Assembly (NCBI GenBank): GCA_020634515.1
Contig: JACKBL010000005.1
Coordinates: forward strand, 372,001 to 436,000
Source: Ardenticatenales bacterium
GTDB taxonomy: Bacteria > Chloroflexota > Anaerolineae > Promineifilales > Promineifilaceae
Direction of reading: 5' to 3'
DNA length: 64,000 nt
Both the position numbers and the translations under genes were made by a program. Positions 1 through 9,229 of this stretch are shown here, piece by piece; the first letter of the stretch is position 1; each line of letters begins with the position of its first letter. A model generated the notes under the pieces. It had not been told where the DNA came from. It saw only the letters and a list, made by a program, of their open reading frames with translations, and ran no database searches.

Positions 1-3000
1 CACTGGTTGCTATCTGGTACGTATAGCCCGGAAGAACCATCGTGCCCGTCCAGGTCAACTGGTTCCCCACCACGTCTACCGTGCCGAAGGAAGCAGAAGC
101 CGACCCAGGTACGTAGGTCAGGCCATCCGGAATCGTATCCGTGAGCATGTAACTCAGATCTTCATTGGTCACGTTCGGTTGCACCGTGATCGTGTAGGTC
201 AACGTATCGCCTGGATTGGGCGCCGCATTGTCCACACTCTTGGTCACGTCATCCGCCACGCGGCTCAACGTTACCGGAGCACTCCCCAGGTTGCCCGGAT
301 TGCCCGGATCCGTACCCAGGTCAAAGATGCCATACCACACGAGGCCTTCGCTGAGCAGACCCGTGCCGTCCCAATAGACGCGCAAGTCAAACGGCTGGCC
401 CGGAGGAACCGCGGCAGGGCCTTCCACCCACATCAGGCCCGCATCCGCATCCGGTACGGAGGCCGTCGCCAACGTTACTTCGTCTGGCGGATTGTCGGAT
501 TCCTGCCAGTTCTGCACCAACACCCACCAGTCGCCTGGCGTCGGGTTGTCGAACTCGCAGATTTCCGTCCAGGAAGAAGTCGTGCTGGCGCATAACTCTT
601 CACCCGGTTCGGGGCCGTTGCCATTGGTGTCCAGACCGACGAACAGGTCAATGTCCGGCGCCTCGGAAGCCGTGATCTGAGCCACGAACCAGAGATCACC
701 GGGGTTAACCGTGACCGAGGTCCAGAAGGTGGTGCCGTCGTTCAGATTGTCGTAAGGATCGGTGTTGGTCGGGTCCTGGCTAAGCATCTCGGTTGTGATG
801 GTTGCCGGAGCCGGACCGTGGAAGGTGGAAGTGAGATCGGTGATCTCAATCGCCGTGTTGTCAGGAACCAACCAGGAACCGGCGTCACGCCGCGTGGTGA
901 TGTTCACTTCCGTCGGCAGCTCGCCCAGCACTGGTATGACGGCCACAGGCATGTGCGCTTCGGGGATTTCCCCGCCGCCACCGCCGCCGCCGTACTCAAT
1001 GTTCAGCGTCCATTCCTGGAACACGCCGGTGTCGCCACCCGCGCTGTCGCCCATGCACAGCATCCACATGCCGGAGGCGTTCTCGCCGTTGAAGTCGGCG
1101 AAACTGCTGTGTCCGACCACCGAATCAGGATTCGGGTAGTAGTCGCAGCGACCGTCCGTCGTGCAGACGAATTCGGAGGAGCCGATGGTGTTGCCCATCG
1201 TCTCCGCGTCGTCGCCAGAGGCATCGTCGAACAGCAGCGGCGTGCCGTCCAGGTTGGAGCTGTCGCCGCAGCAGCCTTGTCCATCGTCGGCAGGCTCAGC
1301 GTAACCGACGCGGCTAAACACGCCCAGAATGTTGCCATCGGGGCTTTGCAGTTTCACTGTCAGGTCGCCGATCCAGGTGTGGGTCGCGCCCAGAGACAGG
1401 GTGACGTTGCTCACCGTCTCGCCGCCAGGAATGCTGGAGGCGTCGATGGTGTCGCAAGCCATGCTGCCCAGCGAGCCATCGTAGGCATCGTCGGGGATGT
1501 CCAGGTTCGGGTTGGAGGTCTCGCTGAAGCTGCCGCCGCCGCCGCCGCCGGCCACACTCCCTTCAATGATGAAGGGGAAGCCCTGCTGCGTGAGCGTACC
1601 GCCGTCATTGGCCGGACCCCAGGTGCCCGTGTACTGCATGGCGTTGCCCGTGGTCGTTTCGCCGTTGATGGTGATCGGCGGCGCCCACGGACCAGAGTAC
1701 GAGGCGCTGCCGTCCGTCATCCAGTCCAGCCAGTACGTGCCGGCAGGCAGGGTGACGCCCGCGGAAGCGACGTTGGCGAATATGGCGCGACCGGTCGTGC
1801 CTTGCGTCGTCTCGCTAACGCGATACATGTTGGCCCAGGTGGAGTTGGTCAGGCGGTTGGTGCCGGTGTCGCCAAAGATGACGCTGCTGCCCGGATCATT
1901 GGGCGGGCCATCCCAAATCTGGTAGTAGACGCCCGTAATCGGGGAAGGATTGGTGGGCGCGTTTGTCTGGTAGCCAAAGAAGGTGATCTGGTCGATGTTC
2001 CAGCCATCGGGATCGCTAATGGTGAAGTCATCGGCGATGCGGTTGCCCACGGTGAACTGGTGGCCGAAGCCGAGGGTGGTCATGAGCAGGGTGGTGCTTT
2101 GCAGCACGCTTTCGTCCGCGCCGCCCGCGCCGCAGCCGGCGCAGTTGACCAGCGGGCCGTTGTCGTAGAGAACGTCCTGCGGAGCCTGGTAGTCACCGAG
2201 GGCGGGAGCCGTGCCGGTGGGGGCGTTACTATCCGCGCCGGTCGTTTCCCGCGCCAGACCCGGGTCGCCGCCGGTGAGGACGGGACGGTTCACGGGCGCG
2301 TTTGCCGGGGCCGGGGTGAGGATAACGTTGGAGAAGGTCCAGTCACCGGGTGTTGCGCCGGAGGCATCTGCCGTGATGGTCAGTTCCTGCGTTTCGCCGG
2401 CCATGAGGCTGAAGCTGGCCGGTTCAATGGTCAGGGGGAAATCGCCTGCCCAGCTTGCCGTCCAGGAGCCGTCCACGGTGGCCATGACTGTGCGCGTCCA
2501 GGAGCAGTTGCCGGCCACGCATTGTGAGTTCGCCATGCTGGCGATATTCAGGGCACGGGGATCGCCGCCCAGATCGGGGTTGGCGTCCGTGAAGTTGCTG
2601 ATGGACTCATCCAGCACCAGGCCAGCCTGGGCCGCCCAGTCCACCTGCATCCGGCCCGCGCCCATGTCGAACGGGTCGGCGGGGGTGACGTTGTCTTCTT
2701 TCGTCGGACCCATGTACACGGCAGTGGTCATGATCGCCGACTGAATCTGCGGCGGGGACCAGTTCGGGTGGAGCGATTTCAGCAGCAGGCTGACACCCGC
2801 GTCGTGCGGGCTGGACATGGACGTTCCGCTGAGGAAGTCAAACTCGCTCTGACCATCCGGCGGGATGACGCCATCGGCCACGGCCGCGTAGATGTCTACG
2901 CCGGGACCCATGATGTCCGGGATGATGGTGTCAAACGTGGTATTCGGACCACGGGAGCTGAAGCCTGCCGTGTGATCGCCGTTCGCCGGGTCTACGGTAC

Positions 3001-4600
3001 GCACCGCTTCAGGGATGGTGGCCACGTGACCGGAACCACCGGCCAGCCACGCTTCCAGCACCTGGGCGTCGGCGTAGCCAATGTGCGCTGCCGGCAAAAA
3101 GTGCGGGTCGGCGTTCGTGGATTCACCATTGCTGGCCGCGTTGGCCAACACGAAACCGCCGGCGCCGCCGGCCAGGACGTTCGCGCCCTTGTCCACGCGG
3201 GCGATGGAGCCGCGGTCGCAGACCACGATTTCACCACTCCACGTTCCGGGCGGGAACGGGTTGAGGCATTGCTCCGGATCGGGGTCGCCGTTGTCATAGT
3301 CTCCGGCGTACACAATCATCTCCGGCCCATAGCCGGCGGTGATGGCGCGGCCAACCATGTCGGCGGGCGGATTCGTGCCGCCGCTCATGTTGACGATGCC
3401 GGTTTCATAGGTGCGCGCCTGCGTCGCCGCGGCGACGCTGGTGAGCCAGGGGGAGCGGTGCGCGGCCGTGGAAGGACCGGGGCCGCTGTTGCCGGCGGAG
3501 GCGGACACAAACACACCCACCGCCGTCGCGGAAAGGAAGCCTTCTTCTACCGGGTCGCCCCAGGCCAACGGACCACCGCTGATGGAATAGTTGATGGCGT
3601 CGATCAGACCCGGATAGATGCCGTTCAATTCCACAATTTTGTCAATCGCCTCCAAGACGGAGAAGGTGGGGCAGCCAGCCGTGCAGACGTCCATGGACAT
3701 GACGTGCGCGTGCGGGGCCACGCCCTTCACCTGCGCCTCAATCGTGATGGTGGGCGCTTCCAGCACGGCATCGGCGAAGTTGCCGGCGGCGGTGCTGGCG
3801 GTGTGGCTGCCGTGGCCGTCGGAGTCTTCCGGCGTCACCGCTTCGGTGACGAAGCTGTACGCGCCGATGAGTTTGTCATTGCAGGTGTAGGCGGGGTTGT
3901 ACTGCGGGTCGCCCGGATCGCAGACGCCGAAGTACTGCGGCGGGGCGGGGAAGTCGTAGCCATCCACCGGGCCGGGATCGGCAAACGACGGATGATCGAA
4001 ATTGATGCCGCTGTCCAAGACGGCGATGACGGTTCCTTCGCCCAGGCTGGGCGTGCCCGTGGCGCTGCCGTCCCAGACGTTGTTCGCGCCGATCCATTCA
4101 GGGCTGGAATCCGTAACCATCTGTTCTATGCGTTCGCGGAACAGCAGTTTCACGCCGTTGAGGGTAGCGACGGAGGCCGCTTCTTCGGGCGTGAGGGCCA
4201 ACACGACGGCATTGAGCGCGTACTGGTACTGCGCTCCCGCGGTCACATTGCGCCCAAGGGCGGCGGCCGCCGCACTGACCAGAGAATTCTGCGCGTCAAT
4301 CAAGTGAGCGCGATAGGCCACGGCGGCCGCGCTCTTGATGTCGAACGTGCCCGCCGCTTCGGCGCTGGTGGCCGCCAGGCCGGCGACGCCGCCATTGTAG
4401 AGCGCCAGGGGGGCGTCGTTGAGTTGCACGATGTAGTTGGCTACACCAGTGGCTCCCTTGTCTTGCACTATCGGAGCCGGAACGCGCTCAACCGCTACCG
4501 GTTGAAAGCTCATCTCCGATGGTTGGCTCGCGCTGACGGTGGCCGCGAAGAGTGAGACCAGTGCGATCAGGACGATAGCCAGGATAGATTTTTTACTCAT
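1..4600 (-). CDS. Secreted subtilisin-like serine protease (S8), C-terminus cut by window edge
   Basis: About 1533 codons are visible and the frame runs off the left edge. The start ATG at 4600 follows an AGGAG motif. Residues 1-24 form a signal peptide (MSKKS, hydrophobic core, then VSA), so the protein is exported. An inhibitor-I9-like propeptide region precedes the S8 domain. The catalytic triad is readable: Asp196 (VLDSGINFDHP), His266 (DGHGSHTAS) and Ser594 (SGTSMSSPH). A PA-type insert lies before the Ser motif. Further on come proprotein-convertase-type beta domains (around DDAYDGSLGSMACDTID and AGGDTGVFQEWTLNIEY) with glycine linkers. The visible end is a DUF11-like stretch (VDNAAPNPGDTLTYTITV). 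The likely role is extracellular proteolysis. The domain order is typical of large Chloroflexota exoproteases. The long open frames on the opposite strand are GC-driven shadows. Confidence 0.93.
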   Translation of the reverse strand, partial: MSKKSILAIVLIALVSLFAATVSASQPSEMSFQPVAVERVPAPIVQDKGATGVANYIVQLNDAPLALYNGGVAGLAATSAEAAGTFDIKSAAAVAYRAHLIDAQNSLVSAAAAALGRNVTAGAQYQYALNAVVLALTPEEAASVATLNGVKLLFRERIEQMVTDSSPEWIGANNVWDGSATGTPSLGEGTVIAVLDSGINFDHPSFADPGPVDGYDFPAPPQYFGVCDPGDPQYNPAYTCNDKLIGAYSFVTEAVTPEDSDGHGSHTASTAAGNFADAVLEAPTITIEAQVKGVAPHAHVMSMDVCTAGCPTFSVLEAIDKIVELNGIYPGLIDAINYSISGGPLAWGDPVEEGFLSATAVGVFVSASAGNSGPGPSTAAHRSPWLTSVAAATQARTYETGIVNMSGGTNPPADMVGRAITAGYGPEMIVYAGDYDNGDPDPEQCLNPFPPGTWSGEIVVCDRGSIARVDKGANVLAGGAGGFVLANAASNGESTNADPHFLPAAHIGYADAQVLEAWLAGGSGHVATIPEAVRTVDPANGDHTAGFSSRGPNTTFDTIIPDIMGPGVDIYAAVADGVIPPDGQSEFDFLSGTSMSSPHDAGVSLLLKSLHPNWSPPQIQSAIMTTAVYMGPTKEDNVTPADPFDMGAGRMQVDWAAQAGLVLDESISNFTDANPDLGGDPRALNIASMANSQCVAGNCSWTRTVMATVDGSWTASWAGDFPLTIEPASFSLMAGETQELTITADASGATPGDWTFSNVILTPAPANAPVNRPVLTGGDPGLARETTGADSNAPTGTAPALGDYQAPQDVLYDNGPLVNCAGCGAGGADESVLQSTTLLMTTLGFGHQFTVGNRIADDFTISDPDGWNIDQITFFGYQTNAPTNPSPITGVYYQIWDGPPNDPGSSVIFGDTGTNRLTNSTWANMYRVSETTQGTTGRAIFANVASAGVTLPAGTYWLDWMTDGSASYSGPWAPPITINGETTTGNAMQYTGTWGPANDGGTLTQQGFPFIIEGSVAGGGGGGSFSETSNPNLDIPDDAYDGSLGSMACDTIDASSIPGGETVSNVTLSLGATHTWIGDLTVKLQSPDGNILGVFSRVGYAEPADDGQGCCGDSSNLDGTPLLFDDASGDDAETMGNTIGSSEFVCTTDGRCDYYPNPDSVVGHSSFADFNGENASGMWMLCMGDSAGGDTGVFQEWTLNIEYGGGGGGGEIPEAHMPVAVIPVLGELPTEVNITTRRDAGSWLVPDNTAIEITDLTSTFHGPAPATITTEMLSQDPTNTDPYDNLNDGTTFWTSVTVNPGDLWFVAQITASEAPDIDLFVGLDTNGNGPEPGEELCASTTSSWTEICEFDNPTPGDWWVLVQNWQESDNPPDEVTLATASVPDADAGLMWVEGPAAVPPGQPFDLRVYWDGTGLLSEGLVWYGIFDLGTDPGNPGNLGSAPVTLSRVADDVTKSVDNAAPNPGDTLTYTITVQPNVTNEDLSYMLTDTIPDGLTYVPGSASASFGTVDVVGNQLTWTGTMVLPGYTYQIATS

Positions 4601-5110
4601 TGCATCTCTCCTAAATCAGGCTGTAGTTTTCCCGCAGGCAAGGCGCGTGGGAAATGCGTTTGCCGCAAGCGGATACGGAATGGGGATGGATGATAGAACA
4701 TTGGTGAATTGAAGTTGTGCTTATGAAAACTCTCCTTACTTCTGATATCAAGTGTCCTTCATTTGCATAAGCGCAAACGCAGTTCTCGCAACAATGAGGG
4801 GGCGTTTGCTGCTTTTGGCTAGAGACTGGAGGGGGCTAGAATTTTTAGTCCGGGACGGCTGAAGTTAGATGAACAGTCAGGCTGTTGTTCCGGTAGCAGC
4901 AGAACAAAGCAATATGGATCGTAAGACTTATGTCTGCCCAGGAACGCGCTCATCTTAGGCTAATTTTAGCCGCTGGCAGTATTTCGTCAAGGAATGTGGG
5001 GAGCCTGGTTAGATGATGGTCTATAAGAGGGTTTGTACGTGGGGGGAATGCCGGCACAAAGGCAGACCACGAGTTATTCTTTACGCGGCGGTTAGGTTAT
5101 ACTGACGACC
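4601..5110. other. Divergent intergenic region
   Basis: This 510-bp region separates the protease (minus) from the permease (plus) and should hold both promoters. It is more A+T-rich than the flanking genes. I see no convincing small gene. The right end carries a TGCCGGCA octamer and a TATACT box. Confidence 0.5.
5098..5103 (+). promoter_or_regulatory. -10 box for the permease, probably leaderless
   Basis: TATACT ends 7 bp before the ATG at 5111, and no Shine-Dalgarno sequence lies between them. This spacing would start transcription at or next to the start codon, giving a leaderless mRNA. The -35 region (TTATTC) is weak. Confidence 0.4.
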
Positions 5111-6676
5111 ATGCAAATTCCAGAAAAAACGTTCGTAAATGTCTTGTTGGCGGCGTTGCCTTTATTGTTGGTGCTCTATTTAATGATGGGGCGGCGATGG
5201 AAGGGTAGTCAGGCAGGTCCGGTTGGTTGGGCGGTGGCGGCGGTGGTGGCCGTGGTATGGTTTGGCGCGGGGGCTGATTTGTTGTGGGTGGCCTGGGGGC
5301 GGTCTGTGCTGCTGGCGCTGTACGTTCTGTACATTATTTGGATGGCTCTTCTGTTTTATCATGTGGTGAATGAGGCGGGGGTGATCGGGGCGATGCGGGA
5401 GATAATGCCGGCATTTGCGCCCGACCGCACCACCCAAGCCCTCCTGCTTGGCTGGTTATTCGCCTCCTTCCTGCAAGGCGCCAGCGGCTTCGGCGTCCCC
5501 GCGGCTATTGTGGCTCCATTGCTCGTTGGCCTCGGATTCGCCGCCGATCAGAGCGTGGTGATGGCCCTGATGGGACACTCCTGGGCCGTCACCTTTGGCT
5601 CGCTCGGTTCCTCCTTCCTGGCCTTGATGGCGGCCACGGGGCTGCCAGGAACCATGCTCGCCAGCCCTGCCGCCACTTTGTTGGGCATAAGTTGCCTGCT
5701 GTGCGGTTTGGGCACGCTGCTAATCGCCGGGGGCGGGGCCGCGTTGCGCCAGCGCTGGTATTCTGCCGTGGGGTTGGCGGCGATTATGGCCGGCGTGCAG
5801 TGGGGATTGGCAACTGCCGGATTGTGGACGCTGGCGGCATTCGGCGCGGGCTTTGCGGGCATGGTGGCCGGCATCCTTCATTTTCGTTTTGGCTGGTTGG
5901 ACCGGGGGCGGATGCGCGGAGAGGCCAACCGTGCGGTCAAAATGGACCGGGGGGCTTTGTGGTCCATTTTCTTCCCCTATTTGCTGTTGGTGGTGATTAT
6001 CGTGCTGGGGCAGTTGGCGCTGGACAAACCTCTGAATGCGGTGCAGTTGAATTTCACGTTTCCGCAGGTGCGTACATCGTACGGCTGGACGACGGCGGCG
6101 GGAGCGGGCCGCTCCGTGTCGGTGTTTGGGCACGCGGGGGCGTTGTTGTTGTACAGTAGTGTGCTGGCTTATGCCTGGTTCCGTCGGCGCGGGACGCCGC
6201 GTGGTGACGGATACCGGGCTTCTCTGATCGTGCGGAAGACGGTGAAGGGTTCGGTGAGTTCGACGCTGGCGATTTTTACGCTGGTGGCGATGGCGGTGAC
6301 GATGCAACATGCCGGCATGACCCAACTCCTGGCCGAGACATTAAGCAACACAGGCCGCCTCTTCCCCTTCCTCAGCCCCTTCATTGGCGCCCTTGGCGCC
6401 CTGATGACGGGCAGCAACACCAACAGCAACGTCGTCTTCGCCCAGTTGCAGCAGCAAACCGGGCAGGCCCTGAATCTGGCCCTGCCCCTCATCCTGGCAG
6501 CGCAAACCACCGGCGGCGCCTTGGGCAGCAGCTTCGCCCCCGCCAAAATCATTGTCGGATGCAGCACTGTTACCGGAGCGGACGATGGGCGGGTGCTGCG
6601 TTCCGCCACTGCTTACGGCCTGATCATGATCACCATCATCGGCGTCATCGTTTGGGTTGCCAGCGCCGTGGGATAG
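5111..6676 (+). CDS. L-lactate/glycolate permease family transporter
   Basis: This 521-aa polytopic membrane protein has about a dozen hydrophobic segments. It carries signatures of the LctP/GlcA lactate permease family: FLQGASGFGVPAAIVAPLL near residues 119-137, GHSWAVTFGSLGSS near 155, and a C-terminal TGSNTNSNVVFAQLQ plus AAQTTGGALGSSFAPAKI. The family imports lactate or glycolate, usually with protons; the exact substrate cannot be read from sequence. The length is close to the family norm of about 530-560 aa. It stands alone, divergent from the protease and convergent with gmk. Codon choice shifts from G-ending to C-ending at the two TGCCGGCA octamers inside the gene (5406 and 6310). Confidence 0.9.
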   Translation: MQIPEKTFVNVLLAALPLLLVLYLMMGRRWKGSQAGPVGWAVAAVVAVVWFGAGADLLWVAWGRSVLLALYVLYIIWMALLFYHVVNEAGVIGAMREIMPAFAPDRTTQALLLGWLFASFLQGASGFGVPAAIVAPLLVGLGFAADQSVVMALMGHSWAVTFGSLGSSFLALMAATGLPGTMLASPAATLLGISCLLCGLGTLLIAGGGAALRQRWYSAVGLAAIMAGVQWGLATAGLWTLAAFGAGFAGMVAGILHFRFGWLDRGRMRGEANRAVKMDRGALWSIFFPYLLLVVIIVLGQLALDKPLNAVQLNFTFPQVRTSYGWTTAAGAGRSVSVFGHAGALLLYSSVLAYAWFRRRGTPRGDGYRASLIVRKTVKGSVSSTLAIFTLVAMAVTMQHAGMTQLLAETLSNTGRLFPFLSPFIGALGALMTGSNTNSNVVFAQLQQQTGQALNLALPLILAAQTTGGALGSSFAPAKIIVGCSTVTGADDGRVLRSATAYGLIMITIIGVIVWVASAVG

Positions 6677-6788
6677 CCGCGCCTACTTCGGGTTCGTCCA
6701 AAATAAGCTTTGCATTATCCTACAAGCAAGAACCCTTTCAGCGCATCCGTCAATTCCCGAACGAAGCCGCTATTAACGGATGCGCCCT

Positions 6789-7424
6789 TTATTTTAGACG
6801 CACCGGATGCTGATGGACGCGGCTGTGCGCCGCCTTGACAATCGCCAGAATCCGATCGACCGTTTCTTCCTGCCTGCCCGCGGCATTCACCACGCAGTAG
6901 TCAAACGCCTGCACCTGCTTCATTTCCTGCCGCGCCGTGGCAATGCGCAAATTTAACCCTTCCGGTGTCTCTGATTTGCGTTCTTGCAGTCGCTGCAACA
7001 GGGATGCTTCCGACTCCGCCACGAGGAAGATAGAGATGCAATTGGGAATCAGTTTGCGCACGGTGGCCGCGCCCTGGATGTCCAGGCGCATGATCACGTC
7101 TCTCCCGCTGTCCAAAGCGTCCCGAATTTGCTGCTTGGGAATGCCTTTGTAGTCGTTATAGACGACGGCGTATTCTAGCAGTTCGTCATTCTCGATCATG
7201 GCCGCGAATTGGTCGCTGGTGACGAAGAAATAGTCATACCCTTCCACTTCTCCCACGCGCGGCGGGCGGGTCGTGGCGGTGACAACGAAATGGAACTTTT
7301 GCGGCTGCGTGGCAATCAGTTGGCGGGCGATAGTGTCTTTTCCCACGCCCGAAGGACCAGAAATGACGACGAGGACGGGGTATTCAGGACGCTGATAAAG
7401 GTTTTCCTGTGGCAAAGCAGTCAA
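6789..7424 (-). CDS. gmk: Guanylate kinase
   Basis: This 211-aa cytosolic enzyme phosphorylates GMP to GDP using ATP, in purine nucleotide synthesis. The P-loop GPSGVGKD lies near residues 23-30. It is followed by the GMP-binding signature TTRPPRVGEVEGYDYFFV and the lid and base-contact region DIQGAATVRKLIP. The length fits the family (about 200-210 aa). No ATG lies ahead of the P-loop; the best start is TTG at 7424 with AGGAG only 2 bp upstream, so the exact start is uncertain. The gene converges on the permease gene with a 112-bp gap. Confidence 0.95.
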   Translation of the reverse strand: MTALPQENLYQRPEYPVLVVISGPSGVGKDTIARQLIATQPQKFHFVVTATTRPPRVGEVEGYDYFFVTSDQFAAMIENDELLEYAVVYNDYKGIPKQQIRDALDSGRDVIMRLDIQGAATVRKLIPNCISIFLVAESEASLLQRLQERKSETPEGLNLRIATARQEMKQVQAFDYCVVNAAGRQEETVDRILAIVKAAHSRVHQHPVRLK

Positions 7425-7825
7425 TTCTCCTCTTGAAATAGGGTGTAGGGCGAGTTTCTGGAAAGTTGGCGGTTGGTGGCGTTAGCGGCGCTGCCGGTTC
7501 GTGGCAGAATGAGCATTTGCTTCGCCTGTCGGGTGATGCCGGCATTACGAATATCCTCGTGCTGCCTGGCGTGCCTCGCGGGAGATACGGGGTGATTTCG
7601 TTGTTCAGGACGGTTGGCGTTTGGTGGCGGATGGCAACCATATCTTACCAATGAACCGCCAGGAATGCACGCGATGGGATAGTTCTGCCGGCAACGAGCG
7701 GAGACGTTATAATAGAAGACGTCAGGCCGTTTTTTCACGAGGGGTAACTGCGGAGCGTTAGTAGTTACCACGAGGGCAGCTTTTCTTGCTGCTTCCGTTT
7801 CTCATTGACGAGGTGATACACAATC
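7425..7825. other. Intergenic region with a candidate promoter for the FmdB gene
   Basis: This 400-bp gap separates divergent gmk and the FmdB gene. TATAAT at 7708-7713 is a good -10 box for rightward transcription; its -35 is weak. A small hairpin (GCAGC, TTTTCTT, GCTGC) follows at about 7776-7792. Open frames on both strands here show no family features and I do not call them. Confidence 0.4.
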
Positions 7826-8218
7826 ATGCCAATGTATGACTACCGCTGCCAGAATTGTCGCCGTCGCGCGCGCTTGTTTTTCTCCTACGCGGAATATGAC
7901 TCAGCGGAGCCTGTTTGCCCGCACTGCCAGAGCAATCGGATGTTGCGCATCATTGGCCGGGTGGCGTTGGGCAAGTCGGAGGAAAGTCGTTTTGACGCGC
8001 TGGCGGACGACAGCGTGATGGCCGGGTTGGATGAGGAAGACCCACGGGCGCTGGGCCAGTTTATGCGCAAGATGAGCCGGGAAATGGGCGAAGACCTGGG
8101 GGATGAGTTTCACGAGGTGGTGGACCGCCTGGAAAAAGGGCAGTCGCCCGATGAGATTGAGTCGTCTATGCCGGACCTGGCGGGCACGGAGTCGTCGTTT
8201 GCGGGGGATGATTTTTAG
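7826..8218 (+). CDS. FmdB-family zinc-ribbon protein
   Basis: This 130-aa protein opens with the FmdB-type zinc ribbon: MPMYDYRCQNC followed by EPVCPHC, two CxxC knuckles in the first 40 residues. The rest is acidic and low-complexity. FmdB-like proteins are often annotated as putative regulators, but their biochemical role is unsettled. Starting at MPMYDY matches the family's usual first residues. The 3' end overlaps the convergent tmk gene by 53 bp. Confidence 0.85.
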   Translation: MPMYDYRCQNCRRRARLFFSYAEYDSAEPVCPHCQSNRMLRIIGRVALGKSEESRFDALADDSVMAGLDEEDPRALGQFMRKMSREMGEDLGDEFHEVVDRLEKGQSPDEIESSMPDLAGTESSFAGDDF

Positions 8219-8828
8219 GCAGCCGGGCTGCGATGATACGACGTAGGTCGGATTGGACGACCTGAGGGTCGCGCTGGGCGTCCAGGACGACCCATCGTTG
8301 CGGTTCGGCGGCTGCCAGCGTATGAAAGCCGTGCCGCACGCGCTGGTGAAAGGTGAGGGCTTCCAGGTCCAGGCGGTTCATTTCTTCGCCACCCTGGGTG
8401 CGGCGGGCCAATCCTGATGCGACGTCTATGTCGAAGAGGATGGTCAGGTCGGGGATGAGGCCGCCGGTGGCGAAGTGGGTGATCTGGCGCAGGGTGGGCA
8501 GGTCCAAGCCGCGCCCGTAACCCTGGTAGGCGAGGGTGCTGTCAAAGAAGCGATCGCAGAGGACGAGAATGCCGGCATTCAACGCCGGACGAATCACCTC
8601 ATGCACAATCTGCGCCCGCGACGCCGAATATAGCAGCAGTTCCGTCTGCGGCATCATCCCCGTATTGCGCACATCATGCAAACAATCCCGAATCTGATCG
8701 CCGATGCGCGTTCCCCCCGGTTCCCGCGTCGGCAACACCTGCCACCCCTGCTCCCGTAAAAACGCCCCCAACAAACCGATCTGTGTTGTTTTCCCTCCGC
8801 CTTCCGGCCCCTCAAACGTAATAAACAT
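8166..8828 (-). CDS. tmk: Thymidylate kinase
   Basis: This enzyme phosphorylates dTMP to dTDP. I set the start at the ATG at 8828 (MFITFEGPEGGGKTT), because the family begins at this strand and an upstream extension of 29 residues has no family character; the product is 220 aa, the usual size. The P-loop GPEGGGKT lies at residues 7-14. The DR motif in CDRFFDSTLAYQGYGRG and the TREPGGT segment bind dTMP. The LID region is RRTQGGEEMNRLD. The gene converges on, and overlaps, the FmdB gene. Confidence 0.95.
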   Translation of the reverse strand: MFITFEGPEGGGKTTQIGLLGAFLREQGWQVLPTREPGGTRIGDQIRDCLHDVRNTGMMPQTELLLYSASRAQIVHEVIRPALNAGILVLCDRFFDSTLAYQGYGRGLDLPTLRQITHFATGGLIPDLTILFDIDVASGLARRTQGGEEMNRLDLEALTFHQRVRHGFHTLAAAEPQRWVVLDAQRDPQVVQSDLRRIIAARLPKNHPPQTTTPCPPGPA

Positions 8829-9229
8829 ACCCTGTCCCGAAAAGTAGAGACTACAAAAGTCCCGATCTGGCACATCGACGGATGCTCTGCCGTGAGATTT
8901 TTGTCGTCTTTTCAAGTGAACGATTAATTGGTGGATTTGTGAATCGTCGAATGGCTAATGGAGTCATCCTGCTCTGACCACCAGACTACCCAAGATTGGT
9001 TCATTCTCCAGGAATGGTAACCGCCAGGCCAGATTGGACCTGTTTTCTCCGGTGAAATTGGCCCAATCTCCAGAGAGCGATTAAATCAGCGGAAATGCCT
9101 GGAGAGCGGCTATCCAGCTAGTCAGTAACCGTCCGAAAAAAGGCATGAAGTTATTTTCGGACGGTTACTTAGCCGTTACCAGGAACGAACCGATCTGAAC
9201 AGGAGCGAGTATCCGGTCACGGAATTCGT
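8829..9229. other. Intergenic region rich in palindromic repeats
   Basis: This region lies upstream of tmk and downstream of the AAA ATPase gene. It holds a half-copy of a dispersed palindrome (AGATTGGTTCATTCT at about 8993), a second palindrome of the same family (AGATTGGACC with GGCCCAATCT at about 9031-9069), and a perfect 16-bp inverted repeat at 9124-9169. No coding sequence is apparent. Confidence 0.6.
9124..9169. terminator. Perfect 16-bp inverted repeat, terminator-like
   Basis: Arms AGTAACCGTCCGAAAA and TTTTCGGACGGTTACT flank a 14-bp loop. The A and T tracts lie on the loop side, so no U-tract follows the stem. It sits just past the 3' end of the AAA ATPase gene (minus strand) and may end or stabilise that transcript. 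Confidence 0.45.

Noticed and set aside
818..4555. Long plus-strand open frames opposite the protease gene
   Set aside because: The minus strand encodes a full S8 protease with signal peptide and triad; the plus-strand frames are GC-rich shadows with His/Arg/Gly-biased composition.
7421..7771. Open frames of 60-116 aa between gmk and the FmdB gene
   Set aside because: They overlap one another on both strands, lack ribosome sites and show no family-like sequence.
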